Shown: positions 52,584 to 64,000 of the stretch, one piece after another | Layout: every line of letters begins with the position of its first letter | Numbering within the stretch: the stretch's first letter is position 1 | The notes under the pieces: generated by a model | The model's input: the letters and a program-made list of their open reading frames with translations, nothing else | Told to the model about the DNA's origin: nothing | The model's database searches: none | Source: Daphnia pulex | Taxonomy: Eukaryota > Arthropoda > Branchiopoda > Diplostraca > Daphniidae | Length of the DNA: 64,000 nt | Reading direction: 5' to 3' | Assembly (NCBI RefSeq): GCF_021134715.1 | Contig: NC_060018.1 | Span: 5,163,501-5,227,500, forward strand | Program-made: the position numbers and the translations under genes

Positions 52584-54746
52584 ATGAATCACTCTTCAGT
52601 TAAAAAAGAAGCTTCTATTGTTACTAAAGCAAACACATCAAAGAAGAGACCACCCAATAAAAGAGGAAGAATAATTATTCGCAATTTATCTTTCAAAGTA
52701 AGCCAAGAAACTTTAATTTATGCTACTTTTAGTATGTTAGTAAGTTAGTACTTGATTTAATTTATTAACAGGCAACAGAAGAAGCTGTTAAAAACTGGTT
52801 TGAGAAATATGGAGAAATTGAGGATGTGAAATTATTAAAGAAACCTGGTGGCACTTTAGTTGGCTGTGGTTTTGTTCAATTTAAAACAGTTCCATGTGCG
52901 GCTACAGCAATCAAAGAATGCAATGCAAAACCATTTCTTGGTAAGAAAATTTTAACATTTTAAATTTGATAATAGCTTATCAATTGTTTTTTTTTTGTAG
53001 GAAGGCAAATAGCTATTGATTGGGCCATACCAAAACAACAGTATGCCACTTTAAATAATAAAACTGACGAAGTTCCAAACATTGAGCCGCCAGAGAAGAA
53101 AAATGACAGAAAAGATGAAGAATCTGATGATGAAGAAAGTAATGATGAAGAAGAAGATAATGATGAAGAAGAACAAGATGGAGAAGCTTCTGATTCTGAA
53201 GTTGAGAATGGTTCCGGTGAAGAAGAAAGTCCAAAAAAAGAAGAAGCTTGGAAGGGTGATAATTCTGAAATAGAAAAGAAGAGTGATGTAGCAGAAGGAA
53301 AGACTCTTTTTATCAGAAATTTGGACTTTTCAACCACAAAAGACTCGTTGAAAAATTTCATGGAAAAATTTGGCAGTGTTCACTATGCATTGTTGTGTAT
53401 GGATAAAATTATGGAGAGACCCAAGGGCACTGGATTCGTAAAATTTAGAGTAAGTTGCATTATTGCAAAAATAAATACATACTAATAACTTTTCATATTA
53501 ACCATTTTTAGGATTCGGAATCGGCTCAAAAGTGTTTAGAAGAGTCTCGAAATCCATATTTACAGTTAGATGGACGCATTTTAGACGTGGCTCTTGCAGT
53601 TACTCGGGAAGACCTCGATCACAAAAAGCAAGAAGCTGAAAAAAAGGAACATAAGGATAAGAGAAATCTATTTCTTGCTCGCGAAGGATGTAAGATTCTG
53701 AATGTAGATATTAAAGATTGTTTTTTCTTGCTTATCTTACAATTTTCTTTAGTTATTAGACCTGGTACCTTAGCCGCTCAAGGAGTTTCTCCAACTGACA
53801 TGGCGAAAAGGCAACAAAACGAACTATGGAAAAAGCAAATGCTTCGAAATCTCCACATGTTTATTTCACGGGAACGATTGGTTGTCCATAATCTTCCACC
53901 CTCACTTACGGATCAAAAGTTGTCTAAGCTTTTCAAGAATCATTCATCCCCAGATGCCAAAATCGTAGAGGTGCAGTAAATTTTTGGTTTTGTATAACAA
54001 GAATCTTATTAACTTCAGATTATTTTAGGCTAAAATTATGCGCGACTTAAAAGCTGTTGGTGAAGGAAACGTACATCCATCCAAAGGGCATGGATTTGTA
54101 AAGTTTACCAAACACGAAGACGCATTACTGGCATTGCGTAATATCAACAACAATCCCACTTTGTTTTCAAAAGATAGGGTAAACATAATTTACTTGAGAC
54201 TCCTCTTTTCTGTGTTTATTTTTATTTTATTTTTTTGTTTTTTAGCGACCTATCGTGGAATTCAGTGTGGAGAATCGTGCTGCCGTAAAAGCCAAACTGA
54301 ACCGTGTTCAGAAAAGTCTTGAAAATGTAAAAAAAGGGAAAGATGAAAAAATCGCATCTACCAATGCGACTGCTGAACTACCCGTTCAAGAATTCAGTGG
54401 AGCAAAAGCTGACCCTAAAATTAAAGGACTACCATCGCATAGAGGACCGAAAATTCGACATCGTAAACGACCTAGTCCCCCCGATGCTGAAGTTGTTCCA
54501 TCAAAGAAACCGAAAATTCGAAGAAAAATGTTTAAAAATCCCGAGAATCGCAAAGCGTCCGCTAAGAAGAAAGAGGTAAATTTAGGGAATACAGTCATAA
54601 ATAAAAAATTAACTTTGCATTGTTCTTGCCAGGGAGTTGCCAAGACAAAATCGACAAAAAAGAAAGTTGCTGGTAGTGTAACAACTGGGGCTCCTAAAAT
54701 GGCTAAAGCTACATCTGGGAAGAAAGGGAAGTGGTTTGATTCGTAA
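52584..54746 (+). CDS. RBM28: RNA-binding protein 28 (nucleolar ribosome-assembly factor, yeast Nop4)
   Basis: Eight exons, 52584-52697, 52772-52940, 53001-53449, 53512-53689, 53753-53970, 54029-54178, 54246-54575 and 54633-54746, give 573 residues. RRM modules: residues 29-105 (RIIIRNLSFK, GCGFVQF), about 175-255 (TLFIRNLDFSTT, GTGFVKF) and about 325-420 (LVVHNLPPSLTDQKL, GHGFVKF). Residues about 125-160 are a strongly acidic run. Diagnostic blocks are REGFIRPGTLAAQGVSPTDMAKR, NNNPTLFSKDRRPIVEFS and LPSHRGPKIR, and the end GKWFDS, all as in human RBM28 (end SKWFDS). It is a nucleolar factor for 60S ribosome biogenesis. It is shorter than human (about 759), mainly in the linkers and one N-terminal RRM. 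AATAAA at 54758-54763; convergent with CK1. Confidence 0.93.
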
Positions 54747-55139
54747 GTTTTATGTTGAATAAATTGATGACTTGAAAATTTCGTCTTTTCTCCTTGTGGG
54801 TTATTATTAAGTGTAGACTGGTGTTGAGAAACCATTTGTATTCCGATAAGCTTGTCGCGTAATTTACAAGTGTGACAACATACAAGTAATTTTTTTTTTT
54901 TCATTTCATCACTTTACTTCAAAAAACGATTTCCAAGGCTGCGACACGTTACGAAGAGCAAATCGAGAACTGAGGAGAACGGGAAGGGATGCAAAAGAGT
55001 GGCAAGATCAGAGGAAGAAAATGGATGATAAACATTTACAACAAGGGTTGGTCGTACATATCGGTAACAATATCCATATATTCATGACTTAATTGTTACC
55101 ATCAAATCTTAAAAGCCTTCAAATGATACTTTCATTATT
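54747..55139. other. Facing 3' UTRs of RBM28 and CK1
   Basis: The gap of 393 bp between stop codons holds AATAAA at 54758 for RBM28. No clear poly(A) signal for the - strand CK1 gene is visible near its stop. Nothing else is seen. Confidence 0.5.
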
Positions 55140-56639
55140 TCACTGTTGGGTACGAGCTGCACGGGAACGTGCAGCCCACGAAGCGGACGTTGCAGGCAGG
55201 GGGTTAGTAGGATGCGAGAACGAGGGCCGTGTGGGGGCTGGGGGATTGGTCGCTGGCTGTACAGGTCTCTCAGGTGGGAGAGTTGCTGTCTGGCCCACCC
55301 ACTGAGCGATGGGTGTATTCCTGTAGGCTCGAGCCCTCTGCTCTTTATCTTCAGAAGATGCGGCTACGTCAACAGGCATTGACACTGGATTTGGTGCTAC
55401 AGGGAGGGCTGAGTTAGCTGTTGCTAAGCCATTGCTGCTGCTTCCATTAGCTCCAGAAGCTGGCTTCTGAGCACCACCAAATTTGAGCATGTTCCAGTCA
55501 AATACGTAATCATATGTGAAACGTTGCCGGTGGAACAGGTTCCGGAAGAGGTGTCTCAAATACGGGTAATCTGGCTTTTCTTCGAAACGAAGCGACCGGC
55601 AGTAGTTGAGATATGTGGCAAATTCAGCTAATAAAAACGACAAACGTCAACGTCTACCTAGATGAAACATTAAACAAATTCATACCAGGATATCCACGAC
55701 AGAGCTCCTCAACAGAAGTAGACATCTTCTTTTCTGAAATGATTTCGTATTTTTGTCGTTTAGTTGCTGCACGCAAGCCTTGCCAGGGTAATGAACCTCG
55801 GTTGAAATACATTAAAACGTAACCAAGACTTTCTAGATCGTCACGTCTGCTTTGTTCTGTAGCGAAGGAAAAATTATTTTAGAAAGTGAATCAAGATTTT
55901 TATCCATCTGAACCTTACCAATTCCAACATGGGTGTGAATTGAAGCATATCTTGCAGTACCAGTCAAATTTTTATTCTCTCGGTAGGGAATGTGGGCATT
56001 GGTTCTGGCATCACGATATTTTTTGGCCAGACCAAAGTCAATAATATAAACAAGGTTACCTCTTTTACCTAGTTAAAAACAACAAAAAAAAATTAGATAG
56101 GAGTAATGCGAAAACAGGAAATAGAGCTTACCTAGTCCCATAAGAAAATTGTCAGGTTTAATATCTCTGTGGATGAAATTTTTAGAATGGATATATTCAA
56201 TTCGACAAACAAGTTGATCAGCTAGAAGGAGTACTGTCTTGAGTGAGAATCTCCTGGAGCAGAAGTTGAAGAGGTCTTCCAAACTAGGTCCTAAAAGCTC
56301 CATAACCATGACATTGTAGTCCCCTTCAGAACCACACCACTTTACAGCAGGGATTCCCACCCCACCCTGCAGCATTTTGTAGAACCTTGATTCAATGTGA
56401 AGCTGGGGATGCTTGGTTTTGATGCATTCCAACTTGATAGCAACTTCTTCTCCAGTGGCTATGTTGGTGCCTAAATGGGAGTGTTAGAAATGAATGATTA
56501 GAAATCCAGGACAAACATACACAAGTGACCAGACTTTCGTTACGAAAATGAACTTACCGAGATAAATATCACCAAATGAACCACTACCGATCTTCCTTCC
56601 TAGTCGATACTTGTTTCCGACTCTTAATTCCATAGTCAT
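55140..56639 (-). CDS. dco: Casein kinase 1, delta/epsilon type (discs overgrown / doubletime)
   Basis: Five exons on -: 56639-56558, 56470-56132, 56068-55919, 55856-55686 and 55627-55140, giving 409 residues. The kinase domain (about 3-295) includes the glycine loop [14 protein letters not shown], catalytic K of VAIKLE, the HRDIKPDN catalytic loop, [10 protein letters not shown], and the CK1 signature [10 protein letters not shown] followed by [14 protein letters not shown]. It is nearly colinear with human CK1 delta, including FDWNMLKFG at its end. CK1 delta/epsilon phosphorylates PERIOD and many other substrates in clock, Hippo, Wnt and Hedgehog pathways. The regulatory tail (about 115 residues) is A/P/S-rich and unlike the vertebrate tail. 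The start could be the first (56639, MTMEL) or second ATG (56633, MEL as in human). Some usually invariant positions vary, for example [10 protein letters not shown] for RYASINTHLG. Confidence 0.9.
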
Positions 56640-57293
56640 CTTAGTATTCTCAAATATTTAACTTCGTAGTTGCAGAAATGAAGTGGTAAACAAATGGAGG
56701 GCAAGGCCAACAAAGACAACTTCTCTTGCCCGTCACACTGAAGCTTACTTTTTCAAAACCAAATTCGTGGACAAACAGCTAAGAAATTCAGGATAAAGAC
56801 GAAAGATTCCACAGCTGATCAAACTACTGCATCCTTTCGGTGATTAAAACAAAGATGTTTTAGAATTTAGTGGATAAACAAGAGAGATTTTTTCTCGATC
56901 GAAAAGGGCCTCAAAATTTCCAAAAAAGAAGAACAACTAGCCTGAGAAGAGGTCTCGCCCTCACAGGAGCTGCGTTGCCATTAAACTTCGCTCATGAAAA
57001 CTAGAAAGCGGAACAAAATAAAATCGGTGTTATTTACACATTTAAAATGTTGATAGAATATTAAGAATTTTCATTTTTAGAGTTAATTAATATAGAATTT
57101 GGTTTCTTGGTGTATGATTGAAGAATTTGTACTTATTTTTTGAAAACTGACAGCTGTAACTTATTTTTTGACAGCGAATTGGGTCTCTCGTCCTCTTGCT
57201 CATCACCCTATAAGGCTGTTAAAATTCGATTTTGTTTACCGGGAAGTCACGTGCGAGTTTCCCGTGCCTTGAAGAGACACACTTTTCAAGATA
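56640..57293. promoter_or_regulatory. Divergent promoter region of CK1 and NTMT1
   Basis: 654 bp separate the start codons. It probably holds the CK1 5' leader, possibly with an untranslated exon, and both promoters. No TATA/initiator pair stands out. Confidence 0.4.
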
Positions 57294-58246
57294 ATGGATA
57301 ATGGAGAACTTAGCCAGAATGTCAAAGTGGATTCGAAAGAATCGGCCTTTTATGTAGATGCGGCAAAATACTGGGAACAAGTACCTCCCACAGGTATTTA
57401 AACCAATCAGAAGTTAGAACTACATCTAAACTTGTTGATGCCATTTCCTTTTCTACTCAGTTGATGGAATGTTGGGTGGACTTTCAAGTATCTCAGACAT
57501 TGACCTTAAAGGATCTCAACGTTTCCTCAACTCATTATACCAGGTAGTTTCAGTGATTTTTGTAATTGCAATCAGGTTATGTGAATCCAAGTTTCCTAGC
57601 TTGTTGAATGCCCAGGAAAAGAAAGAGCTTTAGATGGTGGAGCTGGCATTGGACGCGTAACTCAAGGCTTTTTAATGAAGAATTTTCCTGTTGTAGACTT
57701 GGTTGAGCAAGATAAACAGTTCCTAGATGAAGCTGAAAAAGCTTTGGAACCAACAAATCATAAGGGTCAATTTTTCAATATAGGTATTGGAATTTGTATA
57801 GCAATATAAAACAAAGGTATAAATAATTTTTTTAAATTTCAGGCTTGCAGAAATTTACACCTGAAGCCTGTGTTTATGATATTATGTGGGTGCAATGGGT
57901 ATTGGGTCATTTAACTGATGACGATTTGATATCTTTTTTCATCCGTTGCAAGTGAGTACTTTGTAAAGTATTGTGTAAAATAATCTAATATTGCAATTGA
58001 TATGATTCTTCTTTATTTATCATCAGATCTGGTCTCAAACCCAAGGGTCTTCTTGTTTTGAAAGAAAACCTCACTTCAAGTGGGGAAGTGGAAATGGATA
58101 GTACTGACAGTTCAGTGACCAGACCACGTGCACTAATTATTGAATTGATTAAGAAAGCTGGGCTCCGTGTCATTAAGGAACAGAAACAGCAACGATTTCC
58201 CCATGAACTATACGAAGTACGTATGTTTGCGATACAACCAGTATAG
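57294..58246 (+). CDS. NTMT1: N-terminal Xaa-Pro-Lys N-methyltransferase 1
   Basis: Five exons, 57294-57393, 57461-57543, 57600-57783, 57843-57951 and 58027-58246, give 231 residues (human 223). The N-terminus has FYVDAAKYWEQVPPTVDGMLGGLSSISDIDL, as in human FYSKAKTYWKQIPPTVDGMLGG. The S-adenosylmethionine loop is LDGGAGIGRVT (residues 72-82). Then come QKFTPEACVYDIMWVQWVLGHLTDDDL, LKPKGLLVLKEN and DSSVTR, all family hallmarks. It methylates the alpha-amino group of proteins starting X-Pro-Lys after Met removal, such as RCC1 and CENP homologues, mainly in the nucleus. The class I methyltransferase fold is complete, and no catalytic motif is missing. It is convergent with the xylosyltransferase gene. 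Confidence 0.95.
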
Positions 58247-58471
58247 AAATATGACGACCAGTACATGGAATCCAATGCTGATATTTCTTCACGTGAAAAA
58301 AAAAAAATCAAAACAAAGAACAATTTTGATACAGCATATCTAAAGCACTTGAGAAGCAAATTGAAAAGGCAGGGGCAATTGATGAATGAAACAGAACATT
58401 GATTTGGCACATATGCTTGTCCCTCGACAACGATAAAAGGCAAAAATGATCATACATAAAAAGATCAACAT

Positions 58472-61151
58472 TTACGGCAGTACAGATTTTGGATCCTGAG
58501 AGAAAGAACTCCAATCCGTGCTAGTACACGACTGCCAGTCATGATATTGGATGGTCGCACACTCTGGTGGATGACCCGTATAGCAAATATCTTGAATGGC
58601 ATAATATTCTGCCGTCGTCTTATCCAAGTAAGATGATATGTCTTTTTTCATTAATAATGCCTTCTCTCGGCGAGTTGCTGACTTGGCGTCAACAGGTAAA
58701 TACTTTCCCCACGTCTTTTGAAATTCGTTAATTTTTCCATCGAATTGTAAGCTATCGTCGGAAGTTTGAGGAACAATCAGGAACTCTGTCGTAGCAATTT
58801 TCTTTCCATCGTAGATGACGGCGACTAGCCACACTCCTGGCTTAAGAGGTGTATCGATTTCCAACATCTGATTACTCATCTAAAAACAAATAACAGCCTT
58901 CAGCTTATTTTGTAAACCAAGAAAACAAACAGTTGAAAGAATTTACCTTGGAAGCATCGGTCACATTTACATGGTGAACGGCTCTGACGTGGTCATCAGG
59001 GTCGAACCATACTAAATGAGCCATTTGAGATGAAGTAGTAGAGTTGATATGTCCGGTCCATTTAAAAATCGCAGCGGGTTTGGAAGAAGACGAGAGAACT
59101 CCTAAGCGATTTCGGAGGACTTGTTCTTTAGGATCATAATCTGATCCAACTTGTAGAGTACTAAGAATTCTCGGGGAATCCATAAAGTGAGTGGTCTTTG
59201 TTAGAGGCTTGACTAGGGTCTCAAACTCGACGTTTTTTTCATCCACTTCAAAGTGGATCAAATCGCCCAAGTAATGATCATGTCGAAAATAAGAAGTGAT
59301 GGCGATAATCCGACTTGGTCTGAGTCCTGGGCATTCGACGACACTATTTTGCAACAGAAGAGAAATTGCGTGTTTTGCCAGACTAAGGGAGACGGCTAGA
59401 AGGGCGTGATTTGTCTTGGGTGTCAGATCAGCCATATGGTACGCACTTTCCCAATAGCTATCCAATCCTGGATAACTCAACGAAGAGTTGGTAAGTTGTT
59501 CTTCAAGTCGATTCATGATACTTTGGTCGATCGCTGCCTCAAATTTGCGAGCGAAGAATACTGTTGATTTAGCCATAACTGAAGTTAGATGAGTCCAATC
59601 TGTCGTCCGGAATACCATGGGTGAGCAGCCGCACCAATCTACGACGTGGCGATGTTGGCAAAGGCAGCCTTGACTTCTCCGCCACAGCGTCATTCTCAAA
59701 TTGTTATCTGCGTAACTTTCGCAAAATTTGGAATTCAAAATGAGAACATGGAAAAAGGATTCGGCTGGCAAGAGGGTATAGCGATAAAGTTCTTTCAACC
59801 CACGCAAAAGTGGGTCGTTGCTGCGAGTGGGCGATGTGACAAACTCGACGACGGAACGCGCAAGTCCAACCCAGTCCGATCCACCATCGATTCGAATTCC
59901 GGCAGGCAGATTGCGGTCCCCCACTCGCCACATGCGTCTCTCACATTGATGAAATACTCTGTCTAATCCCTGCTTGTGAATGAACTGACGAGTTTGCCGC
60001 CCGTGTGACTTGAGAAAGTTTCGCCCCGGATTAGCAGCCAAAAGGGCTTCCAGACTTTCAATAGACCGCAAAGGAAAGTCAGATTCACTCAAATTGAAAA
60101 CAAACTGCCATTGACTATCGATTTCTAATAATTGCTCCATGGATTGCAAGAGAACATCCAGCAAAGACGCACCTCCCCATATAGATGATTGTCGCTGTCT
60201 GGTCAAACGAATGTTAGGATATTTCAATTCCAATTGCAATAAGCTGCGAAATAGGAAATCTTGCCTGGCATCAACATGAATTAAATAAACATGATGGGGC
60301 CTGTATATAACTCTAAGAAGGCGAGTGACTTGTCTCAGCGCTCTCCCATTCAAAGTGAGAATAAACGCAATTTTAGCAGTTCCATTGACGATTGGGTCAT
60401 GCAGTTTTGCTGAGTCTCTGTTGGGTACTCCTGAGTCAAATATTTCTGTAGCGTCAACACCCCCGCAAGTTTGACTAGATTGGCCATCACAAGCAACACT
60501 GCAATAGGTTTTCGTAAGAAGATGCTCCAACGACGGTTTTTTGTTCCCACAGTAGCACTCCTTTCCATTATGAGTACCAGCATACAAAAACGCCGACTGA
60601 GCGCAAAGGTCAACACACTTTTGAATGGTTAATCCTGGAAGTTTTACACCATACGAAGAGAGTAGCCTTGATTGATTGTTGTCGTGGAAGCAGCCAAGAG
60701 AACTTCCAGCAATTGAATCCTTTCGAGGGCAATAGTTTGGTAGTCTCTCTGGTACAAGTTGATTGTTCTTGAGTTTGCACGCCACATCACTTAATTCTTC
60801 TTTGCACTTTTTAGTAGTCGCTCTCTTGATAGCTGAAAGAGCCGTCTTGCTAAGAGATCCACACATTGATTTACCAAGGACACCCAATTCTTTTTCCTTC
60901 ACTAAAACTTGGTGAATTCTTGATGAGTCTGAAGACCCAAATTCAATTGGGCCTTCAGTATCTTTTACTTTAGCCAGCAAGTAGAACACAAGCAGGCTTT
61001 GAAAAATGAATGCCATGGCTATCACAAGCAAGAAATACGTCCGAAACTGACGACACATGAGACAGCGGAGGAAATTTAGCGTCATTTTCGCAAAAACTCT
61101 TCCCAGCGATGTTCGATTTGTGAGCAACTCATCTATAGACTCGTTTGCCAA
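58472..61151 (-). CDS. oxt: Peptide O-xylosyltransferase (proteoglycan initiation), WSC type
   Basis: Two exons on -, 61151-58947 and 58879-58472, give 870 residues. It is a type II membrane protein with a transmembrane segment at about 39-60. A cysteine-rich WSC domain is at about 148-238 (GCFHDN, CVDLCAQSAFLYAG, ECYCGNKKPS). The GT14/Branch catalytic domain is at about 260-525 (FILTLNGRALRQVTRLLRVI, YLIHVDARQDFL, NLSESDFPLRSIE, GSDWVGLARSVV, PAESFFHVLILNS), followed by a xylosyltransferase C-terminal domain. The WSC plus GT14 order is the form known from invertebrate oxt; vertebrate XYLT1/2 lack WSC. It adds xylose to serine of core proteins in the Golgi, starting heparan and chondroitin sulfate chains. 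The start could also be the downstream ATG at about residue 23. It is divergent from ecdysoneless by 132 bp. Confidence 0.93.
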
Positions 61152-61283
61152 GGTATCGGATGCTTTCAGTAAGATATTTAATATCTAATCACACCACTTT
61201 GACGGCTTCCTGTCCAGCCAACTTGTTGTTTCGTCTGCCGGTCGATTAAATTCCTATTGAGAAGTTTCAATTTCTGGCGCTAG
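61152..61283. promoter_or_regulatory. 132-bp divergent promoter of oxt and ecd
   Basis: Only 132 bp separate the two start codons, so both leaders and a shared bidirectional core must fit here, or the leaders must overlap. No TATA box is seen. Confidence 0.6.
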
Positions 61284-63617
61284 ATGTCGACGACACATAT
61301 TCAGTTCGCAATGGCGCAGACCAGCTCGCACGTGCAATTAGACGAATCCGTCGAATATTGGTTATTTCCCAATATATCCGAAGGTGAAGACGAGCTGGAA
61401 AAGTTGGAAGCATTCCGAACGAGATGTTTCACCTTTATTCACGATCAAAGTCGAAATTATATTTGGCACGAAGACTCAATCAACTTGAATATAATTCCCA
61501 ATCGGACTGCTGCTGGTAACTATACTATTATGTATCCCCTGTAGCATGAGAAACAGTTTGTTGAGAGATAGATTCGTTCTTTGTGTGTTGTGCTGCCTGC
61601 CTACCACCTGGGTAACGGTCAGTTTCAATCACTCGGCTTCCCTGGGTTCGTAATCATAACTCTTGGCTGTGGCGCCTTGCTTGCACCGTACAGTGGGGGT
61701 GCGGCCATTGTCATCATTCGGCCTTGAACGTCTGTCTCGGCTACAGTTTTCCTTTTAGTTTATTTTGATTTTCCTTTTGTCTTGATGCCTGTGGTGGGCT
61801 AAAAGAAAAAAAAAACAGTTTGAATCTTCAAGAGGGGTGAAACATATATTTCTTTTCCTTTCTTTTTAAACGAGGGTGAAAGTTTTTCCTTGTTGGCTAT
61901 TCTCGACGACCATTTTCCTATGTACAAGGTTAAAACTTGAATTTGTTCGCTGTTTTTTTGATTGGGTTTCTGTAGGGAAGATAACGATGGTCAGCTGTTG
62001 AATAACTTAACAAGAAAAGAAAAAGAGGGGAGCCAGCGTTTTTAACTTTACCGAAGATATAGGAGGAGCTTGAGGGCGTTAAGCAAATGAAAATGAATTA
62101 CATTATTTCAAACTTGTTTTCTTTTAGAGACATTTTCAATGGTAAGATCATCTCCCTTTTTGTCGGTCGTATTCAAGGCCAAAAAGCTTCATCTAACCTC
62201 AAGTTAATCACATGAAAAGAAGAGCTTTATAGAGTGACACCAGGAGGGAAAATTGGGGTTTCATTTTTATAACATTTTCGTACCATAATATTGATGGCAA
62301 AAGAGATAACAAAGCGGCGAGTAATAAGAAAAGAGAACAAGGGCCGTCCCTTGAGTTGGGAACCATTTTTGCCTTCACTTTGTGGATTCCCTCTCCTCGG
62401 CCATCATCTGTCTGATCTGGTTGATAATGATGACGAAATGAAATAGTAGCAGCTCCCAAAAAGGTTTTCACTTTGGTAGGGGAGAAAATACAATTTATTA
62501 TGTTTCTTTTTTCAAGGTTGACCCTCTAATAACAGATGTTACGTCATGAACGGTTTAAGGTCGTTGTGGGAATGTTTAATCAGTGAACAACATTTTCTAA
62601 TTTCTTTTTGTCGAAATATGCGTTTCCTTGTGAATGATCATTTGTGTGACGTCGAATATGATACGGTTAAAAGTATTGAATGCAATACGCATTTCTTGTT
62701 GAGTGTGAAATGTCCCTGGTTCGATTCTTCGATTTCAAACTGTACCTTGGCCCAGGTGTGCTTCGACACCTGGGTTCTGCTGATCCGGCTTCTCTCGGTT
62801 ATTATGTCCTTAACTCACTTGGTGAGGTTGGATTGAATGCGGGGTTTTTTTTGTTATTGTTTTTCCAATTTAGCATTCTCATTTTTGTTCTTTTTTGTTT
62901 CCTGGAATAACAGTACCTTAGCTGTTTTCTATCATGTCACTACACTCACATTGTTTATTAGTATTGTTGTCGTTATTTTTCTCGTTGTTGTCGGTATACG
63001 TGCAACACAACGGGCCGATTCCCCTCAGGTGAGTGGGATGATTCTGTCGGCCTTTTCCTCTTTTTGTTATTTTCTTCCATCATTTTCGTTGGTGCAGTTG
63101 TTGTTGTTGCTGTCTTTCAAGTAGGATAAAGTAAGACTTGCAATTTGGACTCGGGCAACGCATAACGGAAAGACCTCGGCTCTTTTCAACGGCTTGTACC
63201 TCGTCAAACTCGAACTCGCATTGACAGTTAGTTCCACCGATATTTTAAATATTGTATAATCATTTTTGGTGGCCAAGGAGACCGATATTTCCGTACGATA
63301 GAGCATAACACACAAGGTTGTTTTCGCCTGGCCGTATTTAATGCGACGCTCTAAATGCGGTAGAAAATACGGAAAAGCTTTTCTGTGAAATCATTTCTTT
63401 AACTCATTTATTTTTGAATTATTTCAGGTGACAGCCCTCCCCATCTGTATGGCAAGACTCGATTTGGATGCAACGTGGAGGACGAATGGTTGGTTATTAT
63501 TAAAAACTTTTTATGACGTAATCAAACTCTAATTCATACATATTTTTTTTTCTTTTCTAGGTTCATCGTCCACCTTCTTCGCAGCTTCTCCGTGACCGAA
63601 AACGACGTCGTCATTAG
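61284..63617 (+). CDS. ecd: Ecdysoneless homologue (N-terminal part; continues beyond the window)
   Basis: Exons 61284-61515, 63428-63488 and 63561-63617 encode the first about 116 residues, and the last donor is ATTAG|GTGGGT. The block DESVEYWLFP, YIWHEDSINLNIIP and GKTRFGCNVEDEWFIVHLLRSF matches human ECD ([42 protein letters not shown]). ECD is a nuclear/cytoplasmic protein required for cell survival and, in flies, for ecdysone production through splicing of a biosynthetic P450 transcript. It works with Prp8 and the R2TP chaperone complex. The start may be 61284 or the ATG at 61311 (MAQTSS). Intron 1 is 1.9 kb, unusually long for the dense part of the window. Confidence 0.88.
61516..63427 (+). 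other. 1.9-kb first intron of ecdysoneless
   Basis: It starts GTAACT and ends atttcag. It is pyrimidine-rich, with several poly(T) and TTG-repeat stretches (about 63097-63115). I see no nested coding frame with recognisable content. Confidence 0.5.
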
Positions 63618-64000
63618 GTGGGTTTTCCCTTAGGTGATGCAATTTTTATTCTGAAAAAAAGAACAAAAATTCGCAGTAGAGTAGTAGTGGAAGATGATGA
63701 ACACGATTCTCTCGGTGCAGATTCCGCGAATCATTAAATCGGAATTACCCATCTCAAGTGCAATGAAGTCTGACCCTGTTTCACGGACAGCCTTCAATCG
63801 CTTCCCGAATATGTGGCCCTTCTTCTTCTATTTTCTGACTTCCACTTTTGTATGTTGTGTGCGTTTGTACACACATAAACACACACACACAGCAGGTAGT
63901 GGTCGGCAAATCTTTCCATCTAATCTTGGAGTGTGTTCTTGACACTGTTTCTGGGTCGGCGGGAATCAGTCGAGAAGCGTCTAACATTAACGGAAGGAAG
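63618..64000 (+). other. Third intron of ecdysoneless, running off the window
   Basis: A frame-compatible acceptor at about 63675 would give a short exon ending at a stop. However, it does not match the expected ECD continuation (acidic, then GEFLLIEAA), so the true exon 4 probably lies outside. A (CA)n tract lies at about 63873-63891. Confidence 0.4.

Noticed and set aside
62700-62740. GGTTCGATTC resembling a tRNA B box
   Set aside because: No pairing T-stem, acceptor stem or A box in the right place.
63675-63736. Possible fourth ecdysoneless exon (frame-compatible acceptor, acidic residues, then stop)
   Set aside because: The translated stretch lacks the conserved GEFLLIEAA-type continuation and stops at once; the real exon 4 is more likely beyond the window.

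Overview
This is a eukaryotic nuclear window with spliced genes. Introns in the dense parts are about 50-110 bp, GT-AG, and every exon join I traced keeps frame. The gene set (U2AF50, oxt-type xylosyltransferase with a WSC domain, ecdysoneless, CP110, discs-overgrown-type CK1), short introns, TATA+TCAG promoters on secreted-protein genes and many long homopolymers suggest an arthropod, most likely a branchiopod crustacean such as Daphnia. The species call is inference.

Layout: (1) 1-13 kb is dense: the 3' part of sorting nexin 14 (+), a secreted four-FAS1-domain protein (+) followed by a decayed FAS1 fragment, mitochondrial ribosomal protein S34 (+), THUMPD1 (-) and CP110 (+). (2) 13-37 kb is sparse. 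It holds one secreted, threonine-rich protein gene on + whose 14-nt first coding segment (20426-20439) is split by a 13.3-kb intron from its main exon (33711-34890). It meets tail to tail a small related secreted-protein gene on - (35784-36921). The large intron contains a 943-bp, almost perfect fold-back element with TA duplications. (3) 37-49.8 kb has no gene I can support; one possible signal-peptide first exon lies at 40.3-40.5 kb. (4) 49.8-64 kb is dense again, with strictly alternating strands: U2AF50 (-), RBM28 (+), CK1 delta/epsilon (-), NTMT1 (+), peptide O-xylosyltransferase (-), ecdysoneless (+, runs off the end).

The housekeeping genes act in RNA and protein handling: U2AF50 in splicing, RBM28 in ribosome assembly, THUMPD1 in tRNA acetylation, MRPS34 in mitochondrial translation, NTMT1 in N-terminal methylation and ECD in splicing and cell survival. 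They are arranged as head-to-head pairs sharing 130-650 bp promoters and tail-to-tail pairs with very short gaps. The secreted proteins (FAS1 protein and the two NGKP/KLP-motif proteins) look like extracellular-matrix or cuticle components. The NGKP-motif pair is the least familiar content and the best candidate for something undescribed. No tRNA, rRNA, CRISPR array or autonomous transposon was recognised.
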